Assembly: GCF_900116535.1 (NCBI RefSeq)
Contig: NZ_FPAU01000010.1
Coordinates: 1 to 64,000 of the forward strand
DNA: 64,000 nucleotides
Origin: Kosakonia arachidis
GTDB taxonomy: Bacteria; Pseudomonadota; Gammaproteobacteria; Enterobacterales; Enterobacteriaceae
Reading direction: 5' to 3'
Shown here: positions 9,125 to 19,298 of the stretch, in pieces
Numbering within the stretch: position 1 is the stretch's first letter
Layout: each line of letters opens with the position of its first letter
Notes under the pieces: model-generated
What the model was told of the DNA's origin: nothing
Seen by the model: the letters and a program-made list of their open reading frames with translations, nothing else
The model's database searches: none
Position numbers and translations under genes: made by a program

Positions 9125-9147
9125 GGTGCCTATTTGGGTGCCTAAAA
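9125..9147 (+). repeat. paired GGTGCCTA repeats, candidate integrase arm sites (left)
   Basis: GGTGCCTA at 9125-9132 and GGTGCCTAAAA at 9137-9147, start-to-start spacing 12 bp. The identical pair with the same spacing occurs at 47799-47821 next to the integrase gene. Such matching repeats at both ends of an element are expected for arm-type binding sites of a P4-family integrase. Confidence 0.65.
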
Positions 9148-9665
9148 ATTTTTTCACTCCCTTTGATAAGAAAAAGAAGATGAGGTAGAGACTGTGCATG
9201 GTGATATCAAGTTGAGTAGCCACTCTGAAAAACAGAATTGGCCTGCTCCCCATTGAGTAACACACCGCAATTTAATCAGTTGTGAGGACAACTGTGATTG
9301 CCGCTTCTCGCTCAGAGCGGAGCAGCCTATCCCAATTCTGGCCGCTATGTGCTGTGAGTTCAACCTATGGGTGCTAGTCACAGAAGCTTTGTGGAAAAAT
9401 TGTAAGTACTAGATTGCATCTTGGTTTGTTAAGCTTTTCTGTATCAGACATCGTTCTTCAGCAGGGCATAATGTTAAGATGGGCATTACTCAATTAAAGT
9501 GTTATTTCATCTTGCAGAGTGAATTTTGAACATCTCGTTGTTATGTCGTAGTTGATTGAATCAAAAGTTTAACTTTAAATTGCTTCGACAACCGAAAATA
9601 AGTGTTTAAAAAGCGTTCAAATCCCAGTTCTGCTTGGATGGGATTGTCATGGAGATGTGAGAGAT
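9148..9665. other. island left margin and hsd upstream region
   Basis: No supported gene. Short reading frames here lack start signals and family resemblance. AT-rich sequence from about 9380 to 9620 is where the hsdR promoter should be, but I cannot pick one confidently. Confidence 0.4.
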
Positions 9666-12464
9666 ATGCAAAGTTCTGAGAAAGAAACTCGGATTGCTGT
9701 TATCGATAGTCAATTGTGCATTGCTGGGTGGGATGTACAAGATCCAACCAAAGTTGTGCAAGAATTTGATATCCTCACGAATCAATCAGAAGGTGTAGCT
9801 GAACCTCACCAGGAGTATGGTGGGCACCAGTACAGTGACTATGTTCTCTTAGGGAAAGATGGCAAACCACTTGCTGTAGTCGAAGCTAAGCGCACTAGTA
9901 AAGATGCAGCTCTGGGCCGTGAGCAAGCGAAGCAGTATTGCTACAACCTCCAGAAGCAATTGGGTGGTGAGCTACCCTTCTGCTTTTATACCAATGGGCA
10001 CGAACTTTATTTCTGGGATCTAGAAAACGCACCGCCGCGTCAGGTCTTAGGTTTCCCCACGCGAGACGATTTGGAACGCTTTGCATACATCCGTCGCAAT
10101 CGAAAGCCGTTGACGCAGGAATTCATTAACACCTCAATTGCTGGTCGCGACTACCAGATCCGTGCTATTCGTTCGGTGCTTGAAGGTATTGAACAAAAAA
10201 GGCGTGACTTTCTTCTGGTTATGGCCACTGGCACAGGCAAAACGCGCACTTGCATTGCCATGGTTGATGCTTTGATGCGTGCCGGACATGCTGAAAGGGT
10301 TCTATTTCTTGTGGATCGCATCGCTTTGCGCGAGCAAGCATTGGCAGCTTTCAAAGAGCACTTGCCGAATGAACCGCGCTGGCCAAATATGGGTGAAAAG
10401 CTGATTGCTACGGACCGTCGCATATACGTCGCGACCTACCCGACAATGCTCAACATCATCCGAGATGATGTGCAGCACCTGTCGCCGCACTTCTTCGATT
10501 TCATCGTCGTTGATGAGAGTCATCGCTCGATCTATAACACATTCGGCGAAGTACTCGATTATTTTAAAGCCATCACATTGGGGTTGACCGCCACGCCAAC
10601 TGATATTATCGACCACAATACCTTCCAGTTATTTCACTGCGAAGATGGTCTTCCCACATTCGCTTATACCTATGAAGAGGCTGTAAACCACGTGCCGCCT
10701 TATCTCTGCAATTTTCAGGTTATGAAGATTCAGACCAAATTCCAGATAGAAGGCATCAGCAAACGCACGATTTCGTTGGAAGACCAGAAAAAGCTGATCC
10801 TGCAAGGCAAGGATGTTGAAGACATCAACTTTGAGGGGACCGAGCTTGAAAAGCAGGTGATTAACAAGGGGACCAATACCCTGATCGTCCGCGAGTTCAT
10901 GGAAGAGGCAATTAAAGATGCCAACGGAGTTCTGCCCGGTAAAACCATCTTTTTTTGCGCCACTAAGGCCCATGCCCGGCGTATGGAAGATATTTTCGAT
11001 AAGCTCTATCCGCAATACCACGGAGAACTGGCTAAGGTGCTGGTATCGGAAGACCCACGTGTCTATGGCAAGGGCGGCCTTCTCGATCAGTTCACTAACA
11101 ATGATATGCCGCGCATTGCCATCAGCGTGGATATGCTAGACACTGGTATTGATGTACGTGAAATCGTCAACCTTGTGTTCGCCAAGCCAGTCTATTCCTA
11201 CACCAAGTTTTGGCAGATGGTCGGGCGCGGCACGCGCCTGCTGGAAACCAGCAAACTCAAGCCTTGGTGCCTTGAAAAGGATATGTTCCTGATCCTCGAC
11301 TGCTGGGACAATTTCGAATACTTCAAGCTCAACCCAAAAGGCAAAGAACTCAAACAGCAATTGCCATTGCCATTGCGTTTGTTCGGCCTGCGGCTTGACA
11401 AGATCGAGAAGGCTTATGATCGTGGTCATGCCGATATTGCCAGTCGTGAAATTGCCAAGGTTCGTGTGCAGATTGCAGCGTTGCCCAAAGAGTCGGTCGT
11501 AATCAAGGAGGCTGTCGCAGCTCTGGCGCGGCTGGAGGATGACAACTTCTGGATTAATCTCAGCCACGACCGACTGGAATTCTTACGTGCTGAAATCAAA
11601 CCTCTGTTCCGTACTGTTTCTGAGGTCGACTTCAAGGCCATGCGCTTTGAGCGCGACCTACTCGAATTTTCGCTGGCTGTGCTCGATGAAAACAAAGAGC
11701 AAGCCGAAACGCTCAAAGAAGGCATCGTCGAGCAGATCAGTGAATTACCGCTGTCAGTTAGCTTCGTACAACAAGAAGAGGCCCTGATCCGCACGGCACA
11801 AACTAATCATTACTGGGCCAAAGCCGATGAGGATGCGTTCGATGTTATAGTCGCCAGGCTCGGCCCTTTGATGAAGTTCCGTGAAAAATCCAGAGGCGAG
11901 GAGCAAACTCAGCTTGATTTGGCCGATGAGCTTTATAAGAAAGAATGGGTGGAGTTCGGGCCGCAGCACGAAGCCGTCAGCATTACCCGTTACCGTGAAA
12001 TGGTCGAAACTTTGATTGCCGAGCTGACCGAGCACAATCCGGTGCTACAGAAAATCAAGAACGGTGATGCGGTTAGTAGTCAGGAAGCCAATGAACTGGC
12101 TGAGCTGCTGCATGAAGAGCATCCGCACATTACTGAAGACCTGCTGCGTCAAGTCTATAAAAACCGCAAGGCACGTTTCGTTCAGTTCATCCGCCATATC
12201 CTCGGCATCGAAGTGCTCAAAAGCTTTCCTGATGAGGTTAGTGCAGCCTTCGACCAGTTTATCCGTGTCCACACTACGCTCAGCAGCCGACAGATGGAGT
12301 TCCTTGAACTATTGAAGAACTTCATTGTTGATCGCGAAAGGGTGGAGAAGAAAGACTTGATTAACGCCCCCTTCACGGTAATTCACCCTCAAGGTATTCG
12401 TGGCGTGTTCAGCCCATCTGAAATTAACGAGATTCTGCAACTGACCGAACGGTTGGTTGCCTAA
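9666..12464 (+). CDS. hsdR: type I restriction enzyme, R (motor/nuclease) subunit
   Basis: About 932 residues from the ATG at 9666, chosen because GGAG lies 11 bases upstream; a GTG at 9657 is in frame but has GGAG only 2 bases away. The N-terminus has a PD-(D/E)xK nuclease core (DYVLLGKDGKPLAVVEAKR, about residues 58-76). The superfamily 2 motor follows: MATGTGKT near 186, VVDESH near 281, LTATP near 307 and a QMVGRGTRLLE motif near 516. A helical C-terminal region binds the methylase. HsdR cuts unmethylated DNA after translocation, acting in complex with HsdM and HsdS. First gene of a five-gene operon; hsdM starts 14 bases after its stop. Confidence 0.95.
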   Translation: MQSSEKETRIAVIDSQLCIAGWDVQDPTKVVQEFDILTNQSEGVAEPHQEYGGHQYSDYVLLGKDGKPLAVVEAKRTSKDAALGREQAKQYCYNLQKQLGGELPFCFYTNGHELYFWDLENAPPRQVLGFPTRDDLERFAYIRRNRKPLTQEFINTSIAGRDYQIRAIRSVLEGIEQKRRDFLLVMATGTGKTRTCIAMVDALMRAGHAERVLFLVDRIALREQALAAFKEHLPNEPRWPNMGEKLIATDRRIYVATYPTMLNIIRDDVQHLSPHFFDFIVVDESHRSIYNTFGEVLDYFKAITLGLTATPTDIIDHNTFQLFHCEDGLPTFAYTYEEAVNHVPPYLCNFQVMKIQTKFQIEGISKRTISLEDQKKLILQGKDVEDINFEGTELEKQVINKGTNTLIVREFMEEAIKDANGVLPGKTIFFCATKAHARRMEDIFDKLYPQYHGELAKVLVSEDPRVYGKGGLLDQFTNNDMPRIAISVDMLDTGIDVREIVNLVFAKPVYSYTKFWQMVGRGTRLLETSKLKPWCLEKDMFLILDCWDNFEYFKLNPKGKELKQQLPLPLRLFGLRLDKIEKAYDRGHADIASREIAKVRVQIAALPKESVVIKEAVAALARLEDDNFWINLSHDRLEFLRAEIKPLFRTVSEVDFKAMRFERDLLEFSLAVLDENKEQAETLKEGIVEQISELPLSVSFVQQEEALIRTAQTNHYWAKADEDAFDVIVARLGPLMKFREKSRGEEQTQLDLADELYKKEWVEFGPQHEAVSITRYREMVETLIAELTEHNPVLQKIKNGDAVSSQEANELAELLHEEHPHITEDLLRQVYKNRKARFVQFIRHILGIEVLKSFPDEVSAAFDQFIRVHTTLSSRQMEFLELLKNFIVDRERVEKKDLINAPFTVIHPQGIRGVFSPSEINEILQLTERLVA

Positions 12465-12478
12465 AAACAGGCCATACC

Positions 12479-14143
12479 ATGTTACAGAACAACCCCGAAC
12501 TAAAATCTAAAATCGACCTGCTTTGGAACAAATTCTGGAGCGGTGGCATCAGCAATCCGCTTACTGCCATAGAGCAAATTACCTACCTGCTGTTTATGAA
12601 ACGGCTTGATGAGTTGGATCAAAAGCGCCAGGCCGATGCTGAATGGACAAATGAAGAATACACCTCCAGGTTTGAAGGTACCTGGATTCCGCCTGAGGAG
12701 CGCAATTGGCCTGTGGCGGAACAGCGTCCCATTGACAAACGTACGCTGCGTTGGAGCGAATTCAAGCGTATGCAGGCAGAGGAGATGCTGCAGCACGTAC
12801 AGGGCAAGGTATTTCCCTTCCTGAAAGATCTGAACGGTGCGGAGTCCAATTTCACTCACCACATGAAAAACGCCGTGTTCATCATACCTAAACCGGCGCT
12901 GTTGGTAGAGGCAGTGAAAACCATCGACGACATCTTTGCGGTGATGGAAAAGGACTCGCAAGAACATGGGCAGGCCTTCCAGGACATCCAGGGCGATGTT
13001 TATGAAATGCTGCTTTCGGAAATCGCTACCGCAGGTAAGAACGGTCAGTTTCGCACCCCTCGTCACATTATCAAGCTGATGGCCGAGCTGGTACAGCCGC
13101 AACTGGGCCACCGTATTGCTGACCCGGCCTGCGGGACTGGCGGATTTCTGTTGGGTGCCTATCAGTACATCGTTACTCAACTGGCTATCAACGCCGGTGC
13201 CAGGAACCTTGTACCCGATGAAGATGGTTTTATCCGCACCTCAGTTGCTGCAACATTTGATGAAAAGCGCCAATTCGTTCTGCAAGAAAGCCTGTACGGC
13301 TACGATATTGACGCAACTATGGTGCGCTTAGGGTTGATGAACCTGATGATGCACGGTATCGATGAGCCCAATATCGACTATCAGGACACTCTGAGCAAAA
13401 GCTACAACGAAGAGTCCGCCTACGACATCGTGTTAGCCAACCCGCCTTTTACCGGCAGCATCGACAAGGGCGATATCAACGAAGCCTTACAACTGGGCAC
13501 TACTAAGACTGAGTTGCTGTTTGTCGAAAACATCTATCGCTTGCTAAAAAAAGGCGGTACCGCCTGTGTGATCGTGCCGCAGGGAGTGTTGTTCGGCTCC
13601 GGCAAAGCGTTCAGGGATTTGCGTCAAACCTTAGTGGAGCGTTGCGATCTCAAAGCCGTCATTACCCTGCCTGGCGGCGTGTTCAAACCCTACGCTGGAG
13701 TCAGCACCGCCATTTTACTGTTCACCAAGGTCTGGGGAACAAAAGACAAGATTACAAAACCAGCTACCGAAAATGTCTGGTTTTACGAAATGACCGCTGA
13801 CGGCTATTCGTTGGACGATAAGCGAACTAAGCAGGAAGGTTATGGCGACCTGCAAGACATCATCACTAAGTTCCACACTCGCAATGTGGGGACCGACACA
13901 GACCGAACCGGCAGGTACTTCATGGTACCGCGCAGCGAGATTGTGGGCGAGAAAAACAACTTCGACCTCTCCATTTCGCGCTACAAGGAAGAGATATTTG
14001 AAGAGGTGAACTACGATGCGCCAAGTATGATTTTAGGTCGGCTAATTCAGGCGGAAGTAGGTGATGTGGATGAGGCGGAACTGGTCAAAGTGCAAAACGG
14101 TATTGTGCGCGAGTTGCTAACGTTAAAGGGGATGGTGGGATGA
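12479..14143 (+). CDS. hsdM: type I DNA methyltransferase, M subunit
   Basis: 554 residues. N6-adenine methylase with the SAM-binding motif DPACGTGGFL near residue 215 and the catalytic NPPF near 320. The helical N-terminus (ELKSKIDLLWNKFWSGG) is typical of HsdM. With HsdS it methylates host sites, and with HsdR it restricts foreign DNA. Its stop overlaps the hsdS start in ATGA, implying translational coupling. Length and motifs are normal, so the enzyme is probably active. Confidence 0.96.
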   Translation: MLQNNPELKSKIDLLWNKFWSGGISNPLTAIEQITYLLFMKRLDELDQKRQADAEWTNEEYTSRFEGTWIPPEERNWPVAEQRPIDKRTLRWSEFKRMQAEEMLQHVQGKVFPFLKDLNGAESNFTHHMKNAVFIIPKPALLVEAVKTIDDIFAVMEKDSQEHGQAFQDIQGDVYEMLLSEIATAGKNGQFRTPRHIIKLMAELVQPQLGHRIADPACGTGGFLLGAYQYIVTQLAINAGARNLVPDEDGFIRTSVAATFDEKRQFVLQESLYGYDIDATMVRLGLMNLMMHGIDEPNIDYQDTLSKSYNEESAYDIVLANPPFTGSIDKGDINEALQLGTTKTELLFVENIYRLLKKGGTACVIVPQGVLFGSGKAFRDLRQTLVERCDLKAVITLPGGVFKPYAGVSTAILLFTKVWGTKDKITKPATENVWFYEMTADGYSLDDKRTKQEGYGDLQDIITKFHTRNVGTDTDRTGRYFMVPRSEIVGEKNNFDLSISRYKEEIFEEVNYDAPSMILGRLIQAEVGDVDEAELVKVQNGIVRELLTLKGMVG

Positions 14144-15705
14144 TATTTAAGCCACTGGCCTCGATCGCAAAAATAGTTGCGGGTCAATCACCGGAGTCAT
14201 CCACCTACAACTCTACTGGTGAGGGATTGCCATTTTTTCAAGGTAAGGCTGATTTTCAAGACATGCACCCTACAGTTCGTATGTGGTGTACAAGTGAGAA
14301 GCGAAAAGAGGCCGAATCCGGCGATATCCTCATTTCGGTTCGTGCGCCTGTTGGCGCGGTCAATATCTGCAATCAGAAATCAATAATCGGCCGCGGTCTT
14401 GCGGCAATCCGTCCTTTATCTGAACTTGATGGAAAATTTCTCTATTATTGGCTCAAGGCTAACGAGAAGAAAATTGATGCTCTCGGAACGGGATCAACTT
14501 TCAAGGCGATTACACAGGACACACTAAAGAAAATAGAGGTTCCTATTCTTCCGCTTGATGACCAAATACGCATTGCCCATCTGCTCGGCAAAGTGGAAGA
14601 ACTGATCGTCCTGCGCAGACAGCACTTGCGCCAACTCGACGATCTGCTCAAAAGCGTGTTTTTGGAAATTTTCGGCGATCCGGTACGGAATGAGATGGGG
14701 TGGGATAAACCCGGACTGAAAACATTTGGGAAAATTTCTACGGGCAATACGCCACCCAGAAATGATCCTGCCAATTACGATGGCGATTTCATCGAGTGGA
14801 TCAAGACGGACAACATTACGAGAGATGCTGTTTTCGTCACCTCAGCCACCGAGTATCTTTCTGAAGTTGGTGCGAGAAAAGCAAGAACGGTAACGAACGG
14901 AGCCTTGCTTGTTGCTTGTATAGCGGGCAGCATAGAGTCAATCGGGCGTGCAGCACTAACAGATAGGACAGTGTCATTCAATCAGCAGATCAATGCTATC
15001 CAGCCCGGAAAGGATGTGAACCCGCTGTATTTGTATGCATTGTTTAAGTTGTCTCAGGCCTACATACAGAGTCACGCCGCTAAGGGGATGAAGAAGATTC
15101 TAACAAAGGGGGATTTTGAAAAGATCACGATGATCAAACCGCCTGTTGAAACTCAAAACGAATTCGCTGCAATCGCCGAAAAGATCGAAGTTCTCAAATC
15201 CCACTACCAGCAAAGTCTTGCCGACTTGGAAAGCCTTTATGGTGTTCTGAGCCAACAGGCTTTTAAAGGCAACCTAGACCTCTCTCGGGTTTGCATGCCT
15301 GACTCACCTGCTCAATATGCCTCCTCCGTTTCCCAAGGAGACCAATCCGCTGTGCCTGAACTAGTTTTGCAAACTTTACCAGCCATTCAACTGCCTGAAA
15401 CCGACGATTCGCTGGCTGCCTTGGAAAATGCTGAGGCTCGCAAGGCATTGATTACAGGATGGCTGGAAGCCTATCGTGCACAACTTGCTGAAACACCATT
15501 TTCGTTACAACAATTTATGGAACTGGCACAAAACCGACTGGCGGAGCTCCACCTGGACAACGACTTAGTGATGGGTGCTAGTGACTACGAATATATCAAG
15601 ACATGGGTGTTCGAGGCCCTGGCTGCTGGCACATTGACACAGGTATTTGACGATGCTGGCAATTGCATCAAGCTCCAAGCCGCTATTGAGCAAAGTCCAG
15701 CATGA
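14140..15705 (+). CDS. hsdS: type I specificity subunit
   Basis: 521 residues. Two target-recognition domains are each followed by a conserved helical spacer (first spacer around IAHLLGKVEELIVLRRQHLRQ, about residues 148-170, second about 345-370 with KIEVLKSHYQQSLADLESL). It decides the DNA sequence recognised by the M and R subunits. The C-terminal ~130 residues beyond the second spacer (ARKALITGWLEAYRAQLAE onward) are an extra domain not found in the shortest HsdS proteins and may contact the downstream ATPase. Overlaps both neighbours by 4 bases (ATGA). Confidence 0.93.
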   Translation: MIFKPLASIAKIVAGQSPESSTYNSTGEGLPFFQGKADFQDMHPTVRMWCTSEKRKEAESGDILISVRAPVGAVNICNQKSIIGRGLAAIRPLSELDGKFLYYWLKANEKKIDALGTGSTFKAITQDTLKKIEVPILPLDDQIRIAHLLGKVEELIVLRRQHLRQLDDLLKSVFLEIFGDPVRNEMGWDKPGLKTFGKISTGNTPPRNDPANYDGDFIEWIKTDNITRDAVFVTSATEYLSEVGARKARTVTNGALLVACIAGSIESIGRAALTDRTVSFNQQINAIQPGKDVNPLYLYALFKLSQAYIQSHAAKGMKKILTKGDFEKITMIKPPVETQNEFAAIAEKIEVLKSHYQQSLADLESLYGVLSQQAFKGNLDLSRVCMPDSPAQYASSVSQGDQSAVPELVLQTLPAIQLPETDDSLAALENAEARKALITGWLEAYRAQLAETPFSLQQFMELAQNRLAELHLDNDLVMGASDYEYIKTWVFEALAAGTLTQVFDDAGNCIKLQAAIEQSPA

Positions 15706-17492
15706 AACTACTACGCCTCAAGATCACCGACCCTGCAGGCTTCCGCAGCTTGCCCTGCGGTTTTGAGCACCATTTTCGCACCGAATGGAACTTGCAGGAT
15801 GAACTCGCAAAAGCTGACCACTTTGCCCCCTTCGTCTGCGCCGGACCGAATGGCAGCGGCAAATCCAACTTGCTTGAAGCCCTAGCTGCAATCTTCTTTC
15901 AGCTAGAAATTCTGCGTGTGCGCCGGAGTTTTCTTCCTGAAGCATTGCAAGATGAGACTCTGGATCTTTCACCCATTTCCTTTGAGCTAGATTATTTGAT
16001 TCGAGTCCTTCCTGAATACCGTAGCTCTAACAGTCCCGAATGGGCAAAAGTGCATATATGGAAAAATGCTGGTGAATCGGTGCGCTTTCTTTGGGAAAAC
16101 CAAAGTGACTTTGGTACGGATATAAATGAACCATTCACTAGTAGCCATATAGACATGCTGTTACCCCAGTACGTGCTTGGTTACTCTTCAGGCGAGAACG
16201 AAATCCTTAGTCTTCCTTTTTTTAAGATGCGTTTTGTTCAGTTTGACGAGTACTACAACGCACTTACCCAGCAACTTCCATATCCTGGTCACCCAGAAAC
16301 CAGACTTGCATATCTTGATAACGGATTCAGCCAAGCCATTCTGCTGTGCAACCTGCTATTTCTCGATGAGGATAATTTGCGTCCTTTCCGCGAGGACGTG
16401 GGGATTGATGCACTGCAGGAATTCCGCATTATCGTTCGTCGTAGTGTTGGACTGCGGCCAGAACAACTTGCTGCTTTTGCCAGTGAAGATGAAAATCAAT
16501 ACCAGTTACCTGAAGACATAGTCAATAGTAATCCTGCTCTACAGTTCCATATCGACGAACAGGGATCACTCCATTATCGCCTGAATATTCTCCATTTACT
16601 GGAAGGCGACGAAAGATCTTCATTAATGATTAATGCCTTACAGCGATGCGCTACCTTGAGTTACGTCGATGATGTTACCGATACGCTAATCTTAGATTAC
16701 CGGATTAATGAGGCAACTAAGCAAGCCTTCCGCGAAAATTTCGACGGTTCACCATTGGCTCTATTCCAGGCGTTTCAGGTGTTGTTAGCTCTTAACCTAT
16801 ATGTTGTAAGTGATACGCTTAAGTCGGATTTATACACTTCAACCAGTCACTATGTTAGTGAAACAGTACCGACGCTAGCATCTGATGAGCGAATCATGCG
16901 CTTTAAACATTTCTATTTCAGGAAGATAGGGGTCGAGAAGCCGATGCTTCTCAAAGAACTATCGGATGGCGAACACCAGTTATTGCATAGCCTTGGTTTG
17001 TGTGTGCTATTCCGTGACACTAACTGCTTGCTTCTGCTCGATGAGCCTGAAACTCACTTTAACCCAAATTGGCGAGCCAGTTTTATAACCCGCTTGCGTC
17101 AGTGCTTACCAGATAAAAGGGATGTGGGACAAGAAATGTTGATCACCACTCACACTCCGTTTCTGATTTCAGATAGTAAACCGGACAAAGTTTTAGTATT
17201 CAGCAAAGACGAAACAAGTGGAGTTGTCAGCATTAGCCATCCGGACTACAACACGCTTGGCGCCTCTATCAACAAAATCACTATGAACACCTTTGGGAAA
17301 CATGAAACTATTGGTGGTTATGCACAGTCCCTGCTAGAAGATTTACGACGACGCTTTGAGATAGGTGGAGAGGATAGGGAGGCTCTGATTACCGAAATTC
17401 ACCAGCAATTAGGTGACTCGGTGGAAAAACTGTTATTGATCAATGCCATTCTTAATCAGAACGTACAAGACAGCGAGAGAGAGCAGAGCTAA
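15702..17492 (+). CDS. restriction-system-associated AAA ATPase (PtuA-like)
   Basis: 596 residues, ABC/SMC-head ATPase. Walker A GPNGSGKSN near residues 48-56, an LSDGEHQ signature near 421, Walker B LLLLDEPETHF near 442-452, and a THTPF switch histidine further on. Such single-chain ATPases placed after type I RM genes, and the PtuA component of Septu, share this layout. Its start overlaps the hsdS stop (ATGA) and its stop overlaps the HNH gene by one base, so all five genes are probably one transcript. Likely role: sensing invasion and regulating the HNH nuclease encoded next. The coupling to RM is inference from the operon. Confidence 0.85.
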   Translation: MKLLRLKITDPAGFRSLPCGFEHHFRTEWNLQDELAKADHFAPFVCAGPNGSGKSNLLEALAAIFFQLEILRVRRSFLPEALQDETLDLSPISFELDYLIRVLPEYRSSNSPEWAKVHIWKNAGESVRFLWENQSDFGTDINEPFTSSHIDMLLPQYVLGYSSGENEILSLPFFKMRFVQFDEYYNALTQQLPYPGHPETRLAYLDNGFSQAILLCNLLFLDEDNLRPFREDVGIDALQEFRIIVRRSVGLRPEQLAAFASEDENQYQLPEDIVNSNPALQFHIDEQGSLHYRLNILHLLEGDERSSLMINALQRCATLSYVDDVTDTLILDYRINEATKQAFRENFDGSPLALFQAFQVLLALNLYVVSDTLKSDLYTSTSHYVSETVPTLASDERIMRFKHFYFRKIGVEKPMLLKELSDGEHQLLHSLGLCVLFRDTNCLLLLDEPETHFNPNWRASFITRLRQCLPDKRDVGQEMLITTHTPFLISDSKPDKVLVFSKDETSGVVSISHPDYNTLGASINKITMNTFGKHETIGGYAQSLLEDLRRRFEIGGEDREALITEIHQQLGDSVEKLLLINAILNQNVQDSEREQS

Positions 17493-18577
17493 TGCTTTTT
17501 ACTTACATCTATGTGCCGCATCAAATGGAGAGGATGCAGCGGTTTGTAAATTTCATTTTCTATCAAGTGTGGTGCAGAGCGAGAAAATTAGGTCCATATG
17601 ACTTGACTCTATTTGATGCTAATCCGCCCCTCAAAGAGATAATGACATCTTTTGCCTATGGCGACACTCAGGCAGGAGATCGTTTTTCAAGTCAAGTTCA
17701 AGCTATTTATCAAAGTTTCGCCCTGCTCTCGCGAGATCAAATAGCTCAGTTTAAACGGTGGTACCAAGGCAATAATAATCTAGAGAAAATATGTGCCAAT
17801 GTGCCTAATACACGCCTAGCTCGTTACGCTGATATCGCGGTGAACCATAGAAAACTGTCAGAACAACTTGGTACGTTTTTCAAAGGATTATATACGCAGT
17901 CATTGCTGGATCTTGCTGCTCTACGCGCCAAGATTGGTGACATTAACGATCACTACAAGAACTTTGTGCAAATAAATAAAACTGGAAAATGCCCGTTCTG
18001 TGGTATCAGCGACTTACTTGGCGAATACCATACTAAACGCGAAGCTTACGACCACTACTTGCCTAAGGCACTATATCCTTTTAATTCAATAAACTTTCGT
18101 AATCTTGTGCCAGCCTGTCATTATTGCAATAGCAGCTATAAGACAACTAATGACCCCGCTTACACACCAAAAGATCCTGTAAGGGCCGTTCATCGTCGTG
18201 CTGCTTTCTATCCTTACAAACTTGGGGCTCATTCAATTGAGCTACAAGTAACACTGCAATCTTCAGATATAGCCAACCTGACACCTGCTGATATCACCCT
18301 GCAATTCGGACCTGCTGCTGTTACCGAAGAAATTGATACATGGAAGGATGTTTATGGCATTGAGGAACGTTACAAAGCTAAATTTTGCGATGAAAGTGCT
18401 GGCAAGTATTGGCTGACACAAGTGCTTGACGAATGGAGAGAGGATGGGCGAGATCCTTATGATTTTCTGGCAACTTTGGCGCGGCAGACTCGGAGTCGAC
18501 CATATGCCGATTGCAATTTTCTTAGAAAACCTTTCCTTGATGCATGTGAGGCTCGAGGTCTTTTTCAGAATTTGTAG
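17492..18577 (+). CDS. HNH endonuclease (PtuB-like), last gene of the hsd operon
   Basis: 361 residues. A zinc-supported HNH core is clear: CPFCG near residue 167, the catalytic DHYLPK near 187, a conserved N in FRNLVPAC, and the second zinc pair CHYCNSSYK near 209. The N-terminal ~150 residues are helical. Septu systems pair an ATPase with just such an HNH protein, which acts as the nuclease. Translationally coupled to the ATPase (TAATG). No further gene follows on this strand until 19411. Confidence 0.87.
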   Translation: MLFTYIYVPHQMERMQRFVNFIFYQVWCRARKLGPYDLTLFDANPPLKEIMTSFAYGDTQAGDRFSSQVQAIYQSFALLSRDQIAQFKRWYQGNNNLEKICANVPNTRLARYADIAVNHRKLSEQLGTFFKGLYTQSLLDLAALRAKIGDINDHYKNFVQINKTGKCPFCGISDLLGEYHTKREAYDHYLPKALYPFNSINFRNLVPACHYCNSSYKTTNDPAYTPKDPVRAVHRRAAFYPYKLGAHSIELQVTLQSSDIANLTPADITLQFGPAAVTEEIDTWKDVYGIEERYKAKFCDESAGKYWLTQVLDEWREDGRDPYDFLATLARQTRSRPYADCNFLRKPFLDACEARGLFQNL

Positions 18578-18630
18578 AGCCCGTGGCTGATTGAAAAATG
18601 ACTAGTTGATGAATCTGGTATCACTGATGG

Positions 18631-18670
18631 CGAAAGCACGCTACGCTCAATTATCTTAACCGTGCTTTCG
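18631..18670. repeat. inverted repeat after the hsd-HNH operon
   Basis: CGAAAGCACG at 18631-18640 and its exact complement CGTGCTTTCG at 18661-18670 enclose 20 bases, 54 bases after the HNH stop. No T-run follows, so a classical terminator is doubtful; a structured RNA end or protein site is possible. Confidence 0.4.
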
Positions 18671-18993
18671 TAGCTATTTTCATGCACTGACTTTCGCTCC
18701 GAGCAGCTGTTCAGAATGCTTCGCATTGTCGGGTTTGAATCTGTAGTCCCCCCGTAAAGCTGTAGGGGAGAGAGGGAAACCAATTAGTGCTAAACAGAAT
18801 GTCGGATGCCCAGTCTGATGCAAGAATGACGTAACTGGTTAGCTTTGCCACCAATTAATGCGACTTTACTAATACATTGATGCTGTGTTGCGCAAGCAAT
18901 TTTTCAGTTGGCCGCGCAGCCACTGTTTTCGTAATCCCAACAATAAACAAAATAAGCTTTGTGTTTGACCTATAGGGAATTCAAGTATAGATC
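18671..18993. other. gap without a supported gene
   Basis: About 320 bases between the operon-end inverted repeat and the terminator at 18999. No reading frame with start signals and no recognisable RNA. Confidence 0.4.
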
Positions 18994-19018
18994 AGAAAAA
19001 AGCCGCATTTGCGGCTTT
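18994..19018 (-). terminator. bidirectional terminator
   Basis: AAAGCCGCA and TGCGGCTTT around a two-base loop, preceded by an A-run on the plus strand that reads as a T-run on the minus strand. It ends transcription of the small zinc-ribbon gene at 19035. Confidence 0.75.
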
Positions 19019-19034
19019 CATTGAAAAGCGTCAA

Positions 19035-19298
19035 TCAGTGAATGACAATATTATCTGCTCCAGATGATGAGCTCACTGTTGTTTCTTCAAAATTACCTTC
19101 AGGGTATTCAGTTTCATTGAGCGTTATAGTAATCGAATTGCCACATGCGTCTTTATCACATTGAGTTTCGATTTCTGTCCAATACTCGGTTTTCGTGCCC
19201 ATTCCTTCTTCAAATTTTTCTTCTTGGGTTTCGTAATCATTTGAATCGACTTCGCCAGCGGCCTTGCACTTGCTGCAAGTATAAGTGATTTTGCTCAT
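19035..19298 (-). CDS. small zinc-ribbon-like acidic protein
   Basis: 87 residues, started at MSKITYTCSKC because GTAAGA lies just upstream; the longer open frame is not needed. Cys pairs CSKC near residue 8 and a later C-x4-C (QCDKDACGN) suggest a metal-binding ribbon. The rest is acidic and threonine-rich, ending SSSSGADNIVIH. Function unknown. It lies between two defence loci, followed by its own terminator, so it is an independent cargo gene. Confidence 0.6.
   Translation of the reverse strand: MSKITYTCSKCKAAGEVDSNDYETQEEKFEEGMGTKTEYWTEIETQCDKDACGNSITITLNETEYPEGNFEETTVSSSSGADNIVIH

Noticed and set aside
12500-13180. 226-codon minus-strand frame
   Set aside because: Lies wholly opposite hsdM, whose motifs are unambiguous.
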